Below are positions 27,116 through 34,771 of a DNA stretch of 34,771 nt, in pieces. Both the position numbers and the translations under genes were made by a program. The notes under the pieces were generated by a model. That model was not told where the DNA came from and ran no database searches. It saw only the letters and a program-made list of their open reading frames with translations. Every line of letters starts with the position of its first letter. Position 1 is the stretch's first letter. This stretch comes from a virus, in IMG/VR virus record IMGVR_UViG_3300021376_000186, positions 1-34,771 of that record; one strand, 5' to 3'.

Positions 27116-28788
27116 TGAGTAACACCATCCGCATCAAACGTAGATCTTCTGGTGCTGCTGGCGCTCCAGCCAGCCTTCAAAATGCAGAAATTGCTTTTAA
27201 CGAAGTAGATAATACACTCTATTACGGAAAAGGTACTGGGGGTGCTGGAGGCTCTGCTACCACCATTGAGGCCATTGCTGGTCCTGGTGCATACGCAACG
27301 CTAACCAGTGCTCAGACTATTAGTGGTGGCAAAACATTCACTGGATCTGTTTCGCTTGGTTCTTCCGCTACTGCAACAACGCAATCCGCAAATAACAATA
27401 GTACATCTGTAGCGACTACTGCTTACGTTGACGGTGCTCTTGCTAGCTTTAGCAGTACTTTAACTGTTGCAGCAGATTCTGGAAGTGCGGAGACAATTGA
27501 TCTTGCGACTGAATCGCTAACAATCTCTGGCGGTACTGGACTCAGTTCAATTACCAGTACAAATCATGTTACCTTAAATCTTGACAATACTGCGGTAACC
27601 AGCGGCAGCTACGGTTCGGCTACTGAAGTTGGGACTTTCACTGTTGATGCGCAGGGTAGATTAATTGCTGCTTCTAATACATCGATTAATATTACCGCAT
27701 CACAGGTTTCTAATTTTAGCAGTGCGGTTCAATCCGAATCAATTAGTGATCTAATAGCTCCTACGGGTGCGTTGAATTTAAATGGTCAGTTTATTCAGTT
27801 TCTTGCTGATCCGATAAACGCTCAGGATGCTGCCACAAAAAATTATGTAGATAATATTGCTGCTGGCATTCATACCCATGAAGCTGCCCGCGCAGCAACT
27901 GCAGCCGCTCTACCTAGTTATACATATAGTAATGGGACTAGTGGTGTTGGCGCAACATTAACTGGCACCTCTAATGGCGCTTTGTCGATTGATGGTGTAA
28001 GCGTATCTCAGAATGATAGAGTTTTAATTAAAAATGAAACCTCTGGTAATGCTCCATACAATGGCGTCTACGACGTAACCACAGTTGGAAATGCCAGTAA
28101 TCCATATGTATTAACTCGTTCTACTGATTTCGATCAAGATACCGAATTACCGGGATCATTTATCTTTGTTTCAGAGGGATCCACCAATGCAGATAATGGT
28201 TTTGTTTGCACGACGGATTTACCTATAACAATTGGCAGTACTGCCATTAGCTTTACCCAGTTTTCTGGTGCAGGTCAAATCGCCGCAGGTGATGGTTTAA
28301 CCAAATCGGGCAATACCTTTAATGTTGGGGGAACCACTGATCGCATAACTGTTGCAGCCGATTCGGTCGATATTGCCGCTACTTATATTGGGCAATCAAG
28401 TATTACGACCCTGGGTACAATTACGACCGGAACTTGGAATGGCACATCGATTGCGATTGCAAACGGCGGTACCGGTGCGACGGATGCTGGTACAGCAAGG
28501 ACAAATCTCGGATTGGCTATTGGCACTGATGTTCAAGCATACAATGCTGAACTGAGTACCCTAGCTGGCATGGGGTCGGCGACTGCCAGTGCCTTGGCTA
28601 TTTTAACAGCAGCGGAAGTTCAGTCAATTGATGGTTCAACAAGTGCAACCGCAACCACACTTGCTGCTACCGATAGATTTGTTGTTAACGATGCTGGCAG
28701 TATGGTGCAGGTTGCTTTGAGCGATCTGGTTACGTTCTTAAAAGATGACACTGCATCTGGTTTTGATATTGATGGTGGCACTTATTAA
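27115..28788 (+). CDS. long tail fibre protein (557 aa)
   Basis: The N-terminus (MSNTIRIKRRSSGAAGAPAS, LQNAEIAFNEVDNTLYYGKG) is the virion-attachment unit of many cyanophage fibres. It continues with TAYVDGALASF, KNYVDNIAAGIHTHEAARAA and RVLIKNETSGNAPYNGVYDV blocks and with GGTGATDAGTARTNLGLAIG near the C-terminus, all common fibre repeats. The last residues IDGGTY resemble the ends of the two preceding proteins. No intramolecular chaperone is present. Expected location: tail, for binding the host surface. Confidence 0.8.
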   Translation: MSNTIRIKRRSSGAAGAPASLQNAEIAFNEVDNTLYYGKGTGGAGGSATTIEAIAGPGAYATLTSAQTISGGKTFTGSVSLGSSATATTQSANNNSTSVATTAYVDGALASFSSTLTVAADSGSAETIDLATESLTISGGTGLSSITSTNHVTLNLDNTAVTSGSYGSATEVGTFTVDAQGRLIAASNTSINITASQVSNFSSAVQSESISDLIAPTGALNLNGQFIQFLADPINAQDAATKNYVDNIAAGIHTHEAARAATAAALPSYTYSNGTSGVGATLTGTSNGALSIDGVSVSQNDRVLIKNETSGNAPYNGVYDVTTVGNASNPYVLTRSTDFDQDTELPGSFIFVSEGSTNADNGFVCTTDLPITIGSTAISFTQFSGAGQIAAGDGLTKSGNTFNVGGTTDRITVAADSVDIAATYIGQSSITTLGTITTGTWNGTSIAIANGGTGATDAGTARTNLGLAIGTDVQAYNAELSTLAGMGSATASALAILTAAEVQSIDGSTSATATTLAATDRFVVNDAGSMVQVALSDLVTFLKDDTASGFDIDGGTY

Positions 28789-28873
28789 TAGATAGCAGAA
28801 GGTAGAATATAGTTGATTATACTGGCTACATAGTCAGTTGGGTCCCGCTAAATAGCCTGAAGAAGACTGCCAA

Positions 28874-29111
28874 ATGGCAAACACTGTTAAATTACGCAGA
28901 TCAGCTACGTCTGGGTCTATCCCCACAACTGCGCAAATTGCCTTAGGGAAAGTTTCAATTAACACTTTTGATGGCAAGGTTTTTCTCAAAAAATGATGGT
29001 ACGGAATCCATCGTAGAGGTTGGAGGTATAAGCTATACGATCAGTTCAACGGAAGAGTTTTCGTCTTTGATGTCAGATCGATCAAAGTTGCCAGTTTATC
29101 TAACAAGGTAA
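28874..29111 (+). pseudogene. tail fibre N-terminal unit broken by a frameshift
   Basis: The ATG at 28874 gives MANTVKLRRSATSGSIPTTA and QIALGKVSINTFDGKVFLKK, then TGA at 28994. From 28992 in another frame it continues as NDGTESIVEVGGISYTISST to a TAA at 29109. The standard fibre start runs GKVxIKKNDGTESIVEVGG in one frame, so a base has been gained (or two lost) in the six-A run at 28988-28993. Whether this is decay, slippage during transcription, or a +1 programmed shift is open. Even when joined, the product is only about 80 residues. Confidence 0.7.
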
Positions 29112-29150
29112 ATATTACGATACAATAATTATTAGATTATCATAGAGCTT

Positions 29151-29360
29151 ATGTATTGCAATAAAGCACAGTTAACCGCATTTATACAGGCTTATGCCAT
29201 TGCCGTTAAAACTGAAAATCAAATACTCATGGGATTAGCGGGTGATGCTATCAATAAACTGCTTGACACAATACAATTTGATGATAATAATGGAATAGAT
29301 CAAGAAGCAAAACCTTCGAGCAGTAGGAGAAGAAAAATAACAGATGAAGAATTTCAGTAA
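29151..29360 (+). CDS. small hypothetical protein (69 aa)
   Basis: Starts MYCNKAQLTAFIQAYAIAVK, 69 residues, a helical N-terminal half with hydrophobic positions and a polar, basic end (AKPSSSRRRKITDEEFQ). Too few hydrophobic residues for a membrane helix. It opens the block before the lysis genes. No family recognised. Confidence 0.5.
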   Translation: MYCNKAQLTAFIQAYAIAVKTENQILMGLAGDAINKLLDTIQFDDNNGIDQEAKPSSSRRRKITDEEFQ

Positions 29361-29391
29361 ATGAGGTAGAATAAATAGTCAACCAAATACC

Positions 29392-29616
29392 ATGAAAGAG
29401 TCTGAATCGCCCGTATTTGGGATAATCGAGAACTCTGTACCAATTCTACTTGGTGCTGCTTGCATAGGTTTGGCGGGTTTATTTGTGCAAGTGGCGAAGC
29501 TTGACAGTCACATGTCCAGTGTTATTCGTGACATCCAGGAGCTAAAGGTTGATTCAAAGGATCGTATCAATGAGCTAGAAAGAAGGGTGCGAGATTTAGA
29601 AATGAAGAGACGTTGA
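29392..29616 (+). CDS. membrane protein with coiled-coil tail, holin/antiholin candidate (74 aa)
   Basis: Residues about 14-35 (VPILLGAACIGLAGLFVQVA) form one transmembrane helix. The remainder (SHMSSVIRDIQELKVDSKDR, NELERRVRDLEMKRR) is a charged coiled coil ending with basic residues. Size and single helix near the endolysin gene fit a small holin partner, spanin-like or haemolysin XhlA-like protein. The exact role cannot be told from sequence. Confidence 0.6.
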   Translation: MKESESPVFGIIENSVPILLGAACIGLAGLFVQVAKLDSHMSSVIRDIQELKVDSKDRINELERRVRDLEMKRR

Positions 29617-29650
29617 TTGGTTGGCAAACTAAATCGATCGCATAAGGACC

Positions 29651-29836
29651 ATGGGCTTTTTTGCTTGGTTGCTTGAAAATCATACGGATGTGTTTGCTGT
29701 ATTAATGACACTGCATGCAGCAGCGGTTGTTATTGTAAACATGACTCCAACTCCAAAAGATGATGAGGTCGCAGGGAAAATATACAAAGTAATTGAAATG
29801 GCTGCTGGTATTTTTACAAAGATTGCGAAAAAATAG
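29651..29836 (+). CDS. putative holin (61 aa)
   Basis: MGFFAWLLENHTDVFAVLMT leads into one hydrophobic helix (residues about 13-30), then MTPTPKDDEVAGKIYKVIEM and a basic tail (FTKIAKK). I recall the MTPTPKDDxxxxKIYKxIE context from small phage proteins annotated as holins. It lies directly before the endolysin gene, the usual order. It would form membrane holes that release the endolysin. The ATG has AAGGA 3 bases upstream. Confidence 0.65.
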   Translation: MGFFAWLLENHTDVFAVLMTLHAAAVVIVNMTPTPKDDEVAGKIYKVIEMAAGIFTKIAKK

Positions 29837-29875
29837 GGAGACTATGCGGCATAACTGTCGCCTTGAGTTTCTGTC

Positions 29876-31024
29876 ATGTCAGCTCTTAACTGGCAAGATA
29901 TTGCATTAATTGCAAAAGATTTGGGCGTAAAATATTACGATCTTCTGGCTGCGCAGTGGGCGTTGGAAAGCGGATATGGCAAGTATGAGTCCGGCAAGAA
30001 TAATTTTTTTGGTTTAAAGGGTAAAGGAACTGTTAAAAGAACAAGAGAAGTATATAACGGTAAAGAGGTATTCATAGATGACGAATTCATGGATTTCGAT
30101 ACCCCCAAGGATTGCATTAAATATATTGCAGATAGGTGGTATAAGGATTATCAGGGTTACCAGGGTGTAGACAGAGCGGCCAATCGAGAGGCTGCGGCAA
30201 TCGAACTTGAAAAGCAAGGTTACGCCACTGATCCAGAGTATAGCAAATTACTAATTACATTAATGAAAGAGAACGCGCCGATTACGGCTGCGACTACAAA
30301 AGACACGCCAAGCAAGGGCATCAAGTTAAGGGATGCTGCTAAATATTATGAGGAGAAACCCCATCAGGTTGAGGCCTGGGACAGGCTGCAAGCAACCTTG
30401 ACGGCTGATCAGATCAAGACCTTTGAAACTCTTTACAGGGGGAGCTTGGAGACGCCCGGAAAGAGCTCTAGCGAGTTCCCCTTGAAAGTTCCCTATTATT
30501 ACCAAAGAAATAGTACAACGGGTCATGGCGAAAGAATGTGCCAATCCAGTTGTATCTCAATGGCAATAGAATATATTTTCCCCGAGGTAATCGATGGAGA
30601 TGATGATAGCTGGTTGCTGGAGGTATTCAAGTATGGAGACACAGTTTCGCAAATTGCGCAAATGAAAGCTCTTAAAGCGAATGGCATTGAAAATGTAAAA
30701 TTTTTGATGGATGGTTCAGAAAAAGATTTAATTAGGATTTTAGATAAGGGCTATCCTATTCCTGTTGGAATTTTGCATAAGGGATCTGTTGGGTCACCCA
30801 GTGGTGGTGGTCACTGGATTTTGCTGATTGGTTATAATGAAAAGTATTTCTATGTTCATGATCCATTTGGTGAATTGGATGTAATTAATGGTGGATATGT
30901 AAAAACGGATCCTAATGATGGAAAAAATCAAAAGTATACCAGAACCAATTTAATGAAGAGATGGTTGATCGCCAGTAAGTCTGATGGCTGGTATTATGAT
31001 TTCTCACAAGCGAGATTAGTATAA
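29876..31024 (+). CDS. two-domain endolysin: glucosaminidase plus C39-like peptidase (382 aa)
   Basis: The N-terminal domain (residues about 1-140) has LAAQWALESGYGKYESGKNN, a glucosaminidase (GH73/FlgJ-type) active-site region with Glu in WALES. From about residue 200 there is a papain-like peptidase of the C39 type: MCQSSCISMAIEYIF with the nucleophile Cys (near 220), GGHWILLIGYN with the His (near 312), and HDPFG with the Asp (near 328). The first domain should cut glycan strands and the second peptide bonds in the cell wall. No signal peptide, so holin release is expected. It overlaps the next start by one base. Confidence 0.8.
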   Translation: MSALNWQDIALIAKDLGVKYYDLLAAQWALESGYGKYESGKNNFFGLKGKGTVKRTREVYNGKEVFIDDEFMDFDTPKDCIKYIADRWYKDYQGYQGVDRAANREAAAIELEKQGYATDPEYSKLLITLMKENAPITAATTKDTPSKGIKLRDAAKYYEEKPHQVEAWDRLQATLTADQIKTFETLYRGSLETPGKSSSEFPLKVPYYYQRNSTTGHGERMCQSSCISMAIEYIFPEVIDGDDDSWLLEVFKYGDTVSQIAQMKALKANGIENVKFLMDGSEKDLIRILDKGYPIPVGILHKGSVGSPSGGGHWILLIGYNEKYFYVHDPFGELDVINGGYVKTDPNDGKNQKYTRTNLMKRWLIASKSDGWYYDFSQARLV

Positions 31025-31233
31025 TGACAAATCAACAAGTATTAATACCATTCCTGCCTGGATATATGTGGAATGGCGTTAATCTAGAATCGACCGGAGT
31101 TGCTCTTCCGCCAGCGCAGGTCATTAATCCTGAAAATGGAGAAATACGTTATTACATCAAGCCGATTGGCTGGGTTTGTTCGGCATATATCCGCCGGAAT
31201 GGAATTCTCTCATACCTGGAAACACTTCATTAG
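31024..31233 (+). CDS. small hypothetical protein (69 aa), last gene of the late operon
   Basis: Starts on the last base of the endolysin stop (TAATG), which supports translation. The 69-residue product (MTNQQVLIPFLPGYMWNGVN, YYIKPIGWVCSAYIRRNGI) is aromatic and basic, with no clear signal peptide. Its last 77 bases overlap the minus-strand gene at 31157, with no terminator between the two. Function unknown; it may belong to the lysis functions. Confidence 0.55.
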   Translation: MTNQQVLIPFLPGYMWNGVNLESTGVALPPAQVINPENGEIRYYIKPIGWVCSAYIRRNGILSYLETLH

Positions 31234-31357
31234 CAACCCAAGTTGTAAACCCTTCTGAAATTAAATAGGCTCTTTTGTCGGCAAGAGTATGATCGTTTAC
31301 TTCTTCGGTGACTAGAACACCAGAACGGAATCCGCAAAGTCGCATTTTATTAACCAC
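31157..31357 (-). CDS. small hypothetical protein (66 aa)
   Basis: Reads MRLCGFRSGVLVTEEVNDHT, LADKRAYLISEGFTTWVANE, with two possible starts (31357 or 31345, with MVNK before). The strand-helix alternation and balanced charge look like a real protein. It follows the gene at 31350 with a short overlap, so it is the last gene of the leftward replication operon. It converges on and overlaps the + gene at 31024. No motif recognised. Confidence 0.5.
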   Translation of the reverse strand: MVNKMRLCGFRSGVLVTEEVNDHTLADKRAYLISEGFTTWVANEVFPGMREFHSGGYMPNKPSQSA

Positions 31358-31736
31358 GACTTGAATTTATTCTAGCATCTGCATCGTTAATCATGCCGTG
31401 AATATAGGATTGGATTCTGGATTCTTTCCAATCATGATCATTAAAAAGGATATTTGCAATTATATTTAGATCGTTTTCATGATCTTGATTCCATTCGCCT
31501 TGAATGACGGCATCTTCAACAACTAGATTAATTTGAGATAGAACATTTAATTCAGTGATTTCTTCTTGCTGTTCTATAATAGATGTCGCATGATTTATTC
31601 TGTTTTTATCTAACATCTTAAGAATAAGGAAACCTGTTTCCGAGTTAACAAAAATAAGCCAATCGGCTAATGCTTGTATAGCAGAAGTAATCAGATTACT
31701 TGAGGATGCAACCAATGTAAATAGATAGCCTTTCAT
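31350..31736 (-). CDS. hypothetical protein downstream of helicase (128 aa)
   Basis: Starts one base after the helicase stop (TGA-A-ATG), so the two are translated together. The first 30 residues are moderately hydrophobic (MKGYLFTLVASSSNLITSAI), the rest acidic and helical (DAVIQGEWNQDHENDLNIIA). It could be a helicase accessory protein, by position only. No known domain. Confidence 0.5.
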   Translation of the reverse strand: MKGYLFTLVASSSNLITSAIQALADWLIFVNSETGFLILKMLDKNRINHATSIIEQQEEITELNVLSQINLVVEDAVIQGEWNQDHENDLNIIANILFNDHDWKESRIQSYIHGMINDADARINSSRG

Positions 31737-31737
31737 T

Positions 31738-33504
31738 TCATAGTCCCAATGAAACTCTTGGTTTGTTCATATCCTGAACCTGTATTCCAGTATCATCAGA
31801 TTGAACGGATGCCGTTTCATAATGCAGTGTAACTAAACTTTTACTGCAAAATCCTTTGACACTTTCAAGGATGCCGAGATCATGATTCCATACTGCTTGC
31901 CTTCCTCTAACCTTAGAATGCCATACTTCTAGGGGTCTATGCTGATCCTTTTTATCATCACTTGATGGCTGCCTTCTGATAATCCAGGCGGCATGGGCAA
32001 CGTGCGAGAGAGCGTCTGTTCCACGGATTTCATTCAGTTGAGGCTCTTTATCGGATCCAAAGTTTTCGAGCCCGACCCTGTTGGTTTGAGCCAAAACAAA
32101 TAGATCAACATCCAATTCCTTAGCTGCCGTCATAAGTTTATAAGCTCTATCCTCTAACATTGAACTTGGATTAGTTGTTGAACTACCTTTATGACGTGCT
32201 AAGGCATGGAAGTGATCAATTACAATAGCACGAAGTTCTGGGTCTTTTGCTTTCATGCTGCGCATTGTATTAATGCATGCGTCAACACAAGCACCCCATG
32301 GTGCTTCAACTAAAATTTTGCCACCTACTTTTTCTAATTCTTGAGCAACATATGCAACAATTTCTGCAACTTTATGTTGAGCCTTTGTTGCGCCAGGAAG
32401 TTCTAACTCACCAACAGTTACGTGGCCCAGTCCATTAGTTGTTGACCAATGTGGTTTAAAAGTGGCTTTACTAATGTTTGCAATGATTCGAGCTTCAATT
32501 GAGCGTGCATCAAGTTCTGCTGAGATAAATCCTACCTTTAAGCCGCCAAGACCGAGTGAGGATGCTATTTGAACGCCCAAGGCGGTTTTACCAACGCCTG
32601 TTCGAGCGGCAATAACCATTAGTCGGCCAGCCCTTGGCACACCGGGACGAGGCTTGGTGACACCACCTTCTATGTCCAAATCAAAGGCGGGAACTCCGGT
32701 CGGGATGGGTGCGTCTTGCTCTTTAGCGTTAAGGATATAATCGGCCCAGTTCAGTCGGCCATTTCCTGGATCACCTGCGATGGCTTCGGTAAGATCTACA
32801 ATTTGGCCTTGATTCCCGATTGTTCCACTCAGCATGCCAATCCCTTCCATGATTCGTTTATGGACGAATTCATGCGCTGACTCTAAGTTTGGATCAGTCT
32901 TCAAGTATTGAGATGCTTGATATAATGTATCTTTATAAAGAGATAATACTCGTTTTTGTTTTAAAATATCTAATGCTGTATTCCATTCTGAATCAGCATC
33001 GCCGAAAACACGCATAGCGGAAAGTGATGACAATTCAGAAATTGTTGTACAGAAATCAGAAAAGGGTACTTCTAATTCTTTTTGTGGTAAATTTTCGTAG
33101 CCTGTGATAAGACTTGTAGGAGAGATTATTTTTCCAGTGCGTTCACCGATAAAGGTGAGATCGATTTCTTTTGCGATTATGCGCAATACATTTATCGACC
33201 AAAGGCTGGGGGGAAGTTCTTGTCCATGACCAACGCCGAAAGCAGTTCTAAATTGTGACCACAATTCGCGTGCGACACCCGAGGCGCTACCTAGAACCCT
33301 GGACAGAACTATAGATTCTTGTGTTTGAGTTTCATCTCGGTCGGCGATGGTCGATGGTTGTAGTTTCTCGACAATCCGAACAGTCGACATAACAGTATTG
33401 ACTGCATCTTTATTAACTTTGGTTACCTTGCCGTTTTCAATTTGAAGCAGAGCAAGCTCGGCTGCCTTATTGATGTAATAGGGAAGATTAGAGTCAGGGT
33501 TCAT
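31738..33504 (-). CDS. replicative DNA helicase, DnaB-like (588 aa)
   Basis: The ATG at 33504 gives 588 residues. Walker A is AARTGVGKT near residue 300, Walker B is AIVIDHFHAL about 150 residues later, followed by LFVLAQTNR (sensor motif) and EIRGTDALSHVAHAAWIIRR, the end of the RecA-type core of the DnaB/Twinkle group. The first 270 residues should hold the DnaB N-terminal and linker parts but are divergent and longer than usual. It unwinds DNA at the phage replication fork. The start overlaps the initiator stop by 11 bases. Confidence 0.85.
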   Translation of the reverse strand: MNPDSNLPYYINKAAELALLQIENGKVTKVNKDAVNTVMSTVRIVEKLQPSTIADRDETQTQESIVLSRVLGSASGVARELWSQFRTAFGVGHGQELPPSLWSINVLRIIAKEIDLTFIGERTGKIISPTSLITGYENLPQKELEVPFSDFCTTISELSSLSAMRVFGDADSEWNTALDILKQKRVLSLYKDTLYQASQYLKTDPNLESAHEFVHKRIMEGIGMLSGTIGNQGQIVDLTEAIAGDPGNGRLNWADYILNAKEQDAPIPTGVPAFDLDIEGGVTKPRPGVPRAGRLMVIAARTGVGKTALGVQIASSLGLGGLKVGFISAELDARSIEARIIANISKATFKPHWSTTNGLGHVTVGELELPGATKAQHKVAEIVAYVAQELEKVGGKILVEAPWGACVDACINTMRSMKAKDPELRAIVIDHFHALARHKGSSTTNPSSMLEDRAYKLMTAAKELDVDLFVLAQTNRVGLENFGSDKEPQLNEIRGTDALSHVAHAAWIIRRQPSSDDKKDQHRPLEVWHSKVRGRQAVWNHDLGILESVKGFCSKSLVTLHYETASVQSDDTGIQVQDMNKPRVSLGL

Positions 33505-34459
33505 TTTGAGCAGTTTCCTGGTTAAAAATGGTTTCAGAGAATTTGTCGATTTCCGCTTGCCATTTATCAATTTCTAATTGATTTCTTCTGGCTTTAGCAA
33601 GATCAAGTCTATATTTCAAGTTAGCCAATTCGTTATTAAAAGTTTCTTTTGTTTCCTTTAGTAGGACTTGTTGGGCTTCATCGTTTACCAATCCAAGATC
33701 GTAAAATTTTTGCACATTGCCTCTTTTTTTCTCCTGTACTTTACCTGATCCAAATATCCCTTCATATGAACGATTGGTACATTCTTTTACCCACCAATCA
33801 TCTTTATTTAAACCTTTACAAATTATTTTAATAAAACCTTCGACATCATTTTTATCATAATTAAGGTTAGACATATGACTGACTAGTGCTTGCCAGCGAT
33901 CATTTCCAAAACTATTTAAGCTACTATATGTGTCAGGTTTATAAAAATTCCAGCTATCGATACAACGTTGTCGATCATTTTCGGTGGGTCGTTGTACTGT
34001 TGAGACTGGGGTTGTTTTTTTAGGCTTCTCTTCAACTTTTACAATCTCTTCTTTATGTAAAGCGATTTCACTTACCTCAATATGCCTAATTTGACTACGT
34101 GATGTTAAAATTTTTCTTTCGCTGTCGAGTTTTTTTGAGCTGTAAGCAATATAAGGATCTTTTAAGATTGCGATGCCCTCGTCGGAAATCTCAAGAAATC
34201 CTTGAGATATGAGTTGACCGAGGCAGTTTTTCCGCGCCTTGGTTTGGCAGTCGAGTTCGATCTCGCAATCTTTCCAGGTGTAGTCGGGACTACCCTCCTT
34301 GAGAGATGCGAGCCAAAGCCAGAGCAGTCGAGCCTGCTTGGAGAGGGAGCTGTTGCAAACGATTTCGCGGATTGGAGCCCGGACCCAACCGTTTTTGTAA
34401 TCCCACGGACGATGGACCGAATGGAGCGGCCCGGAAGGCACTGAAGGTGCGTCGTTCAT
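33494..34459 (-). CDS. replication initiator, winged-helix, O-like (321 aa)
   Basis: Begins MNDAPSVPSGPLHSVHRPWD (an in-frame TTG at 34480 could add seven residues). Residues about 30-100 (APIREIVCNSSLSKQARLLW, GSPDYTWKDCEIELDCQTKA, KNCLGQLISQGFLEIS) form a winged helix like those of phage and plasmid initiators. A Lys/Glu-rich linker and a second domain with FNNELANLKYRLDLAKARR (helicase-loading type coiled coil) follow. Next to a DnaB-like gene it resembles the lambda O/P pair. It would bind the palindrome array upstream or a site inside its own gene. Confidence 0.7.
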   Translation of the reverse strand: MNDAPSVPSGPLHSVHRPWDYKNGWVRAPIREIVCNSSLSKQARLLWLWLASLKEGSPDYTWKDCEIELDCQTKARKNCLGQLISQGFLEISDEGIAILKDPYIAYSSKKLDSERKILTSRSQIRHIEVSEIALHKEEIVKVEEKPKKTTPVSTVQRPTENDRQRCIDSWNFYKPDTYSSLNSFGNDRWQALVSHMSNLNYDKNDVEGFIKIICKGLNKDDWWVKECTNRSYEGIFGSGKVQEKKRGNVQKFYDLGLVNDEAQQVLLKETKETFNNELANLKYRLDLAKARRNQLEIDKWQAEIDKFSETIFNQETAQNEP

Positions 34460-34531
34460 CAACGTGTTTTGACCTGACAAAACATAGGGACGGTGTCAAC
34501 CCCTGCCGCTCACAGCATATGGATTTTCATC

Positions 34532-34637
34532 GGGGGTTACCTGAGGAAAGGTTGCTTCAGGGAAGGTTTGGGGTTGTCTTAGGCAACCTTTGGGGGTGGT
34601 CTCAGGAAACCCAAGGGGGGTTGTCTTAGGCAACCCC
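34532..34637. repeat. five-unit palindrome array, putative operator or origin iterons
   Basis: Units centred near 34543, 34558, 34580, 34603 and 34627 share GGTTGTCTTAGGCAACC. The third and fifth are perfect to this form; the others are variants (for example GGTGGTCTCAGGAAACC). The last four are spaced 22-24 bases apart, about two helical turns. The array lies between the divergent initiator gene and the rightward gene at 34704. Confidence 0.8.
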
Positions 34638-34642
34638 ATCCT

Positions 34643-34700
34643 TAGATATATATATACTAGATTAAAAAAGATTAAGAAGACTCTTATCATCATCATTAGT
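34643..34700. other. AT-rich tract next to palindrome array
   Basis: TAGATATATATATACTAG followed by AT- and A-rich sequence stands between the array and the rightward gene. It contains possible -10 boxes for the gene at 34704 and could be the unwinding element of an origin. No gene is seen between 34481 and 34703. Confidence 0.45.
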
Positions 34701-34703
34701 CTT

Positions 34704-34771
34704 ATGCGCGAACCGGAAGAAAAAGTCCCCAAAAGCAGGCTTCTGTACAAAACCGAGGAGGCGTGGCTGAA
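34704..34771 (+). CDS. start of rightward gene, cut by window edge
   Basis: The ATG at 34704 starts MREPEEKVPKSRLLYKTEEA and runs off the window after WL. The RLLYKTEEAWL segment resembles the first helix of excisionase-like or DNA-binding proteins but is too short to place. It is divergent from the initiator gene and shares the control region with it. The remainder lies outside the window. Confidence 0.45.
   Translation, partial: MREPEEKVPKSRLLYKTEEAWL

Noticed and set aside
28800-28865. tRNA-like or riboswitch-like element before the broken fibre gene
   Set aside because: Only a weak GGCTA/TAGCC pairing with a long loop exists, with no T-arm or anticodon features.
34532-34637. Terminator hairpins
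   Set aside because: The palindromes have no T-runs and recur at regular spacing, which suits protein binding rather than termination.

Overview
The window looks like most of a tailed phage genome with a long, probably non-contractile tail (siphovirus layout), probably a cyanophage. Evidence for a phage: a tape-measure protein of about 1,413 codons, a lambda-type frameshifting tail chaperone, tail tube, HK97-gp10-like protein, scaffold and capsid genes, several trimeric-fibre proteins, a lysis cassette and an initiator/helicase pair. Evidence for a cyanobacterial host: a glutamine riboswitch of the glnA/downstream-peptide class followed by a 50-residue peptide with two YRG motifs, and several small proteins of types I know mainly from cyanophages. 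I see no integrase, terminase, portal or tRNA gene, so the window is not the whole genome.

Layout. Positions 1-1,900 hold five or six very small genes on both strands. They are linked by a 33-bp near-palindrome in three copies and by a shared start-site motif, AGGGA-nnA-TCCC-ATG, at four genes. Positions 1,985-3,070 form an island almost without C on the + strand, holding a two-gene operon with a zinc-ribbon peptide and two doubtful minus-strand ORFs. Positions 3,080-6,350 carry a structured transcript end, decayed genes (a GNAT fragment and two genes with in-frame stops), a tightly overlapping operon of small hypothetical proteins, and the riboswitch unit. Positions 6,373-8,620 are connector and tail-chaperone genes, and an HNH endonuclease lies inverted after them. 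Positions 9,112-21,613 hold the tail: tube, tape measure, baseplate and first fibres. Positions 21,653-24,951 hold scaffold, major capsid protein, a probable decoration protein and small basic proteins, an unusual position for a head module. Positions 24,986-29,111 carry a second fibre set with a collagen-like protein and a frameshifted fibre remnant. Positions 29,151-31,233 are lysis genes. The minus strand from 34,459 down to about 31,157 carries a winged-helix replication initiator, a DnaB-like helicase and two small genes. The right edge is a divergent control region with five copies of a 17-bp palindrome next to an AT-rich tract, then the start of a rightward gene.

Working together: the left region is probably host-takeover and accessory genes, including one that senses host glutamine. 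The middle is the late virion programme. Tail tube, capsid and decoration genes appear as separate high-expression units, with a TAGGAATAATA-like motif upstream and a terminator downstream. The right arm replicates the genome. All product names come from motif reading by eye. No database search was run.
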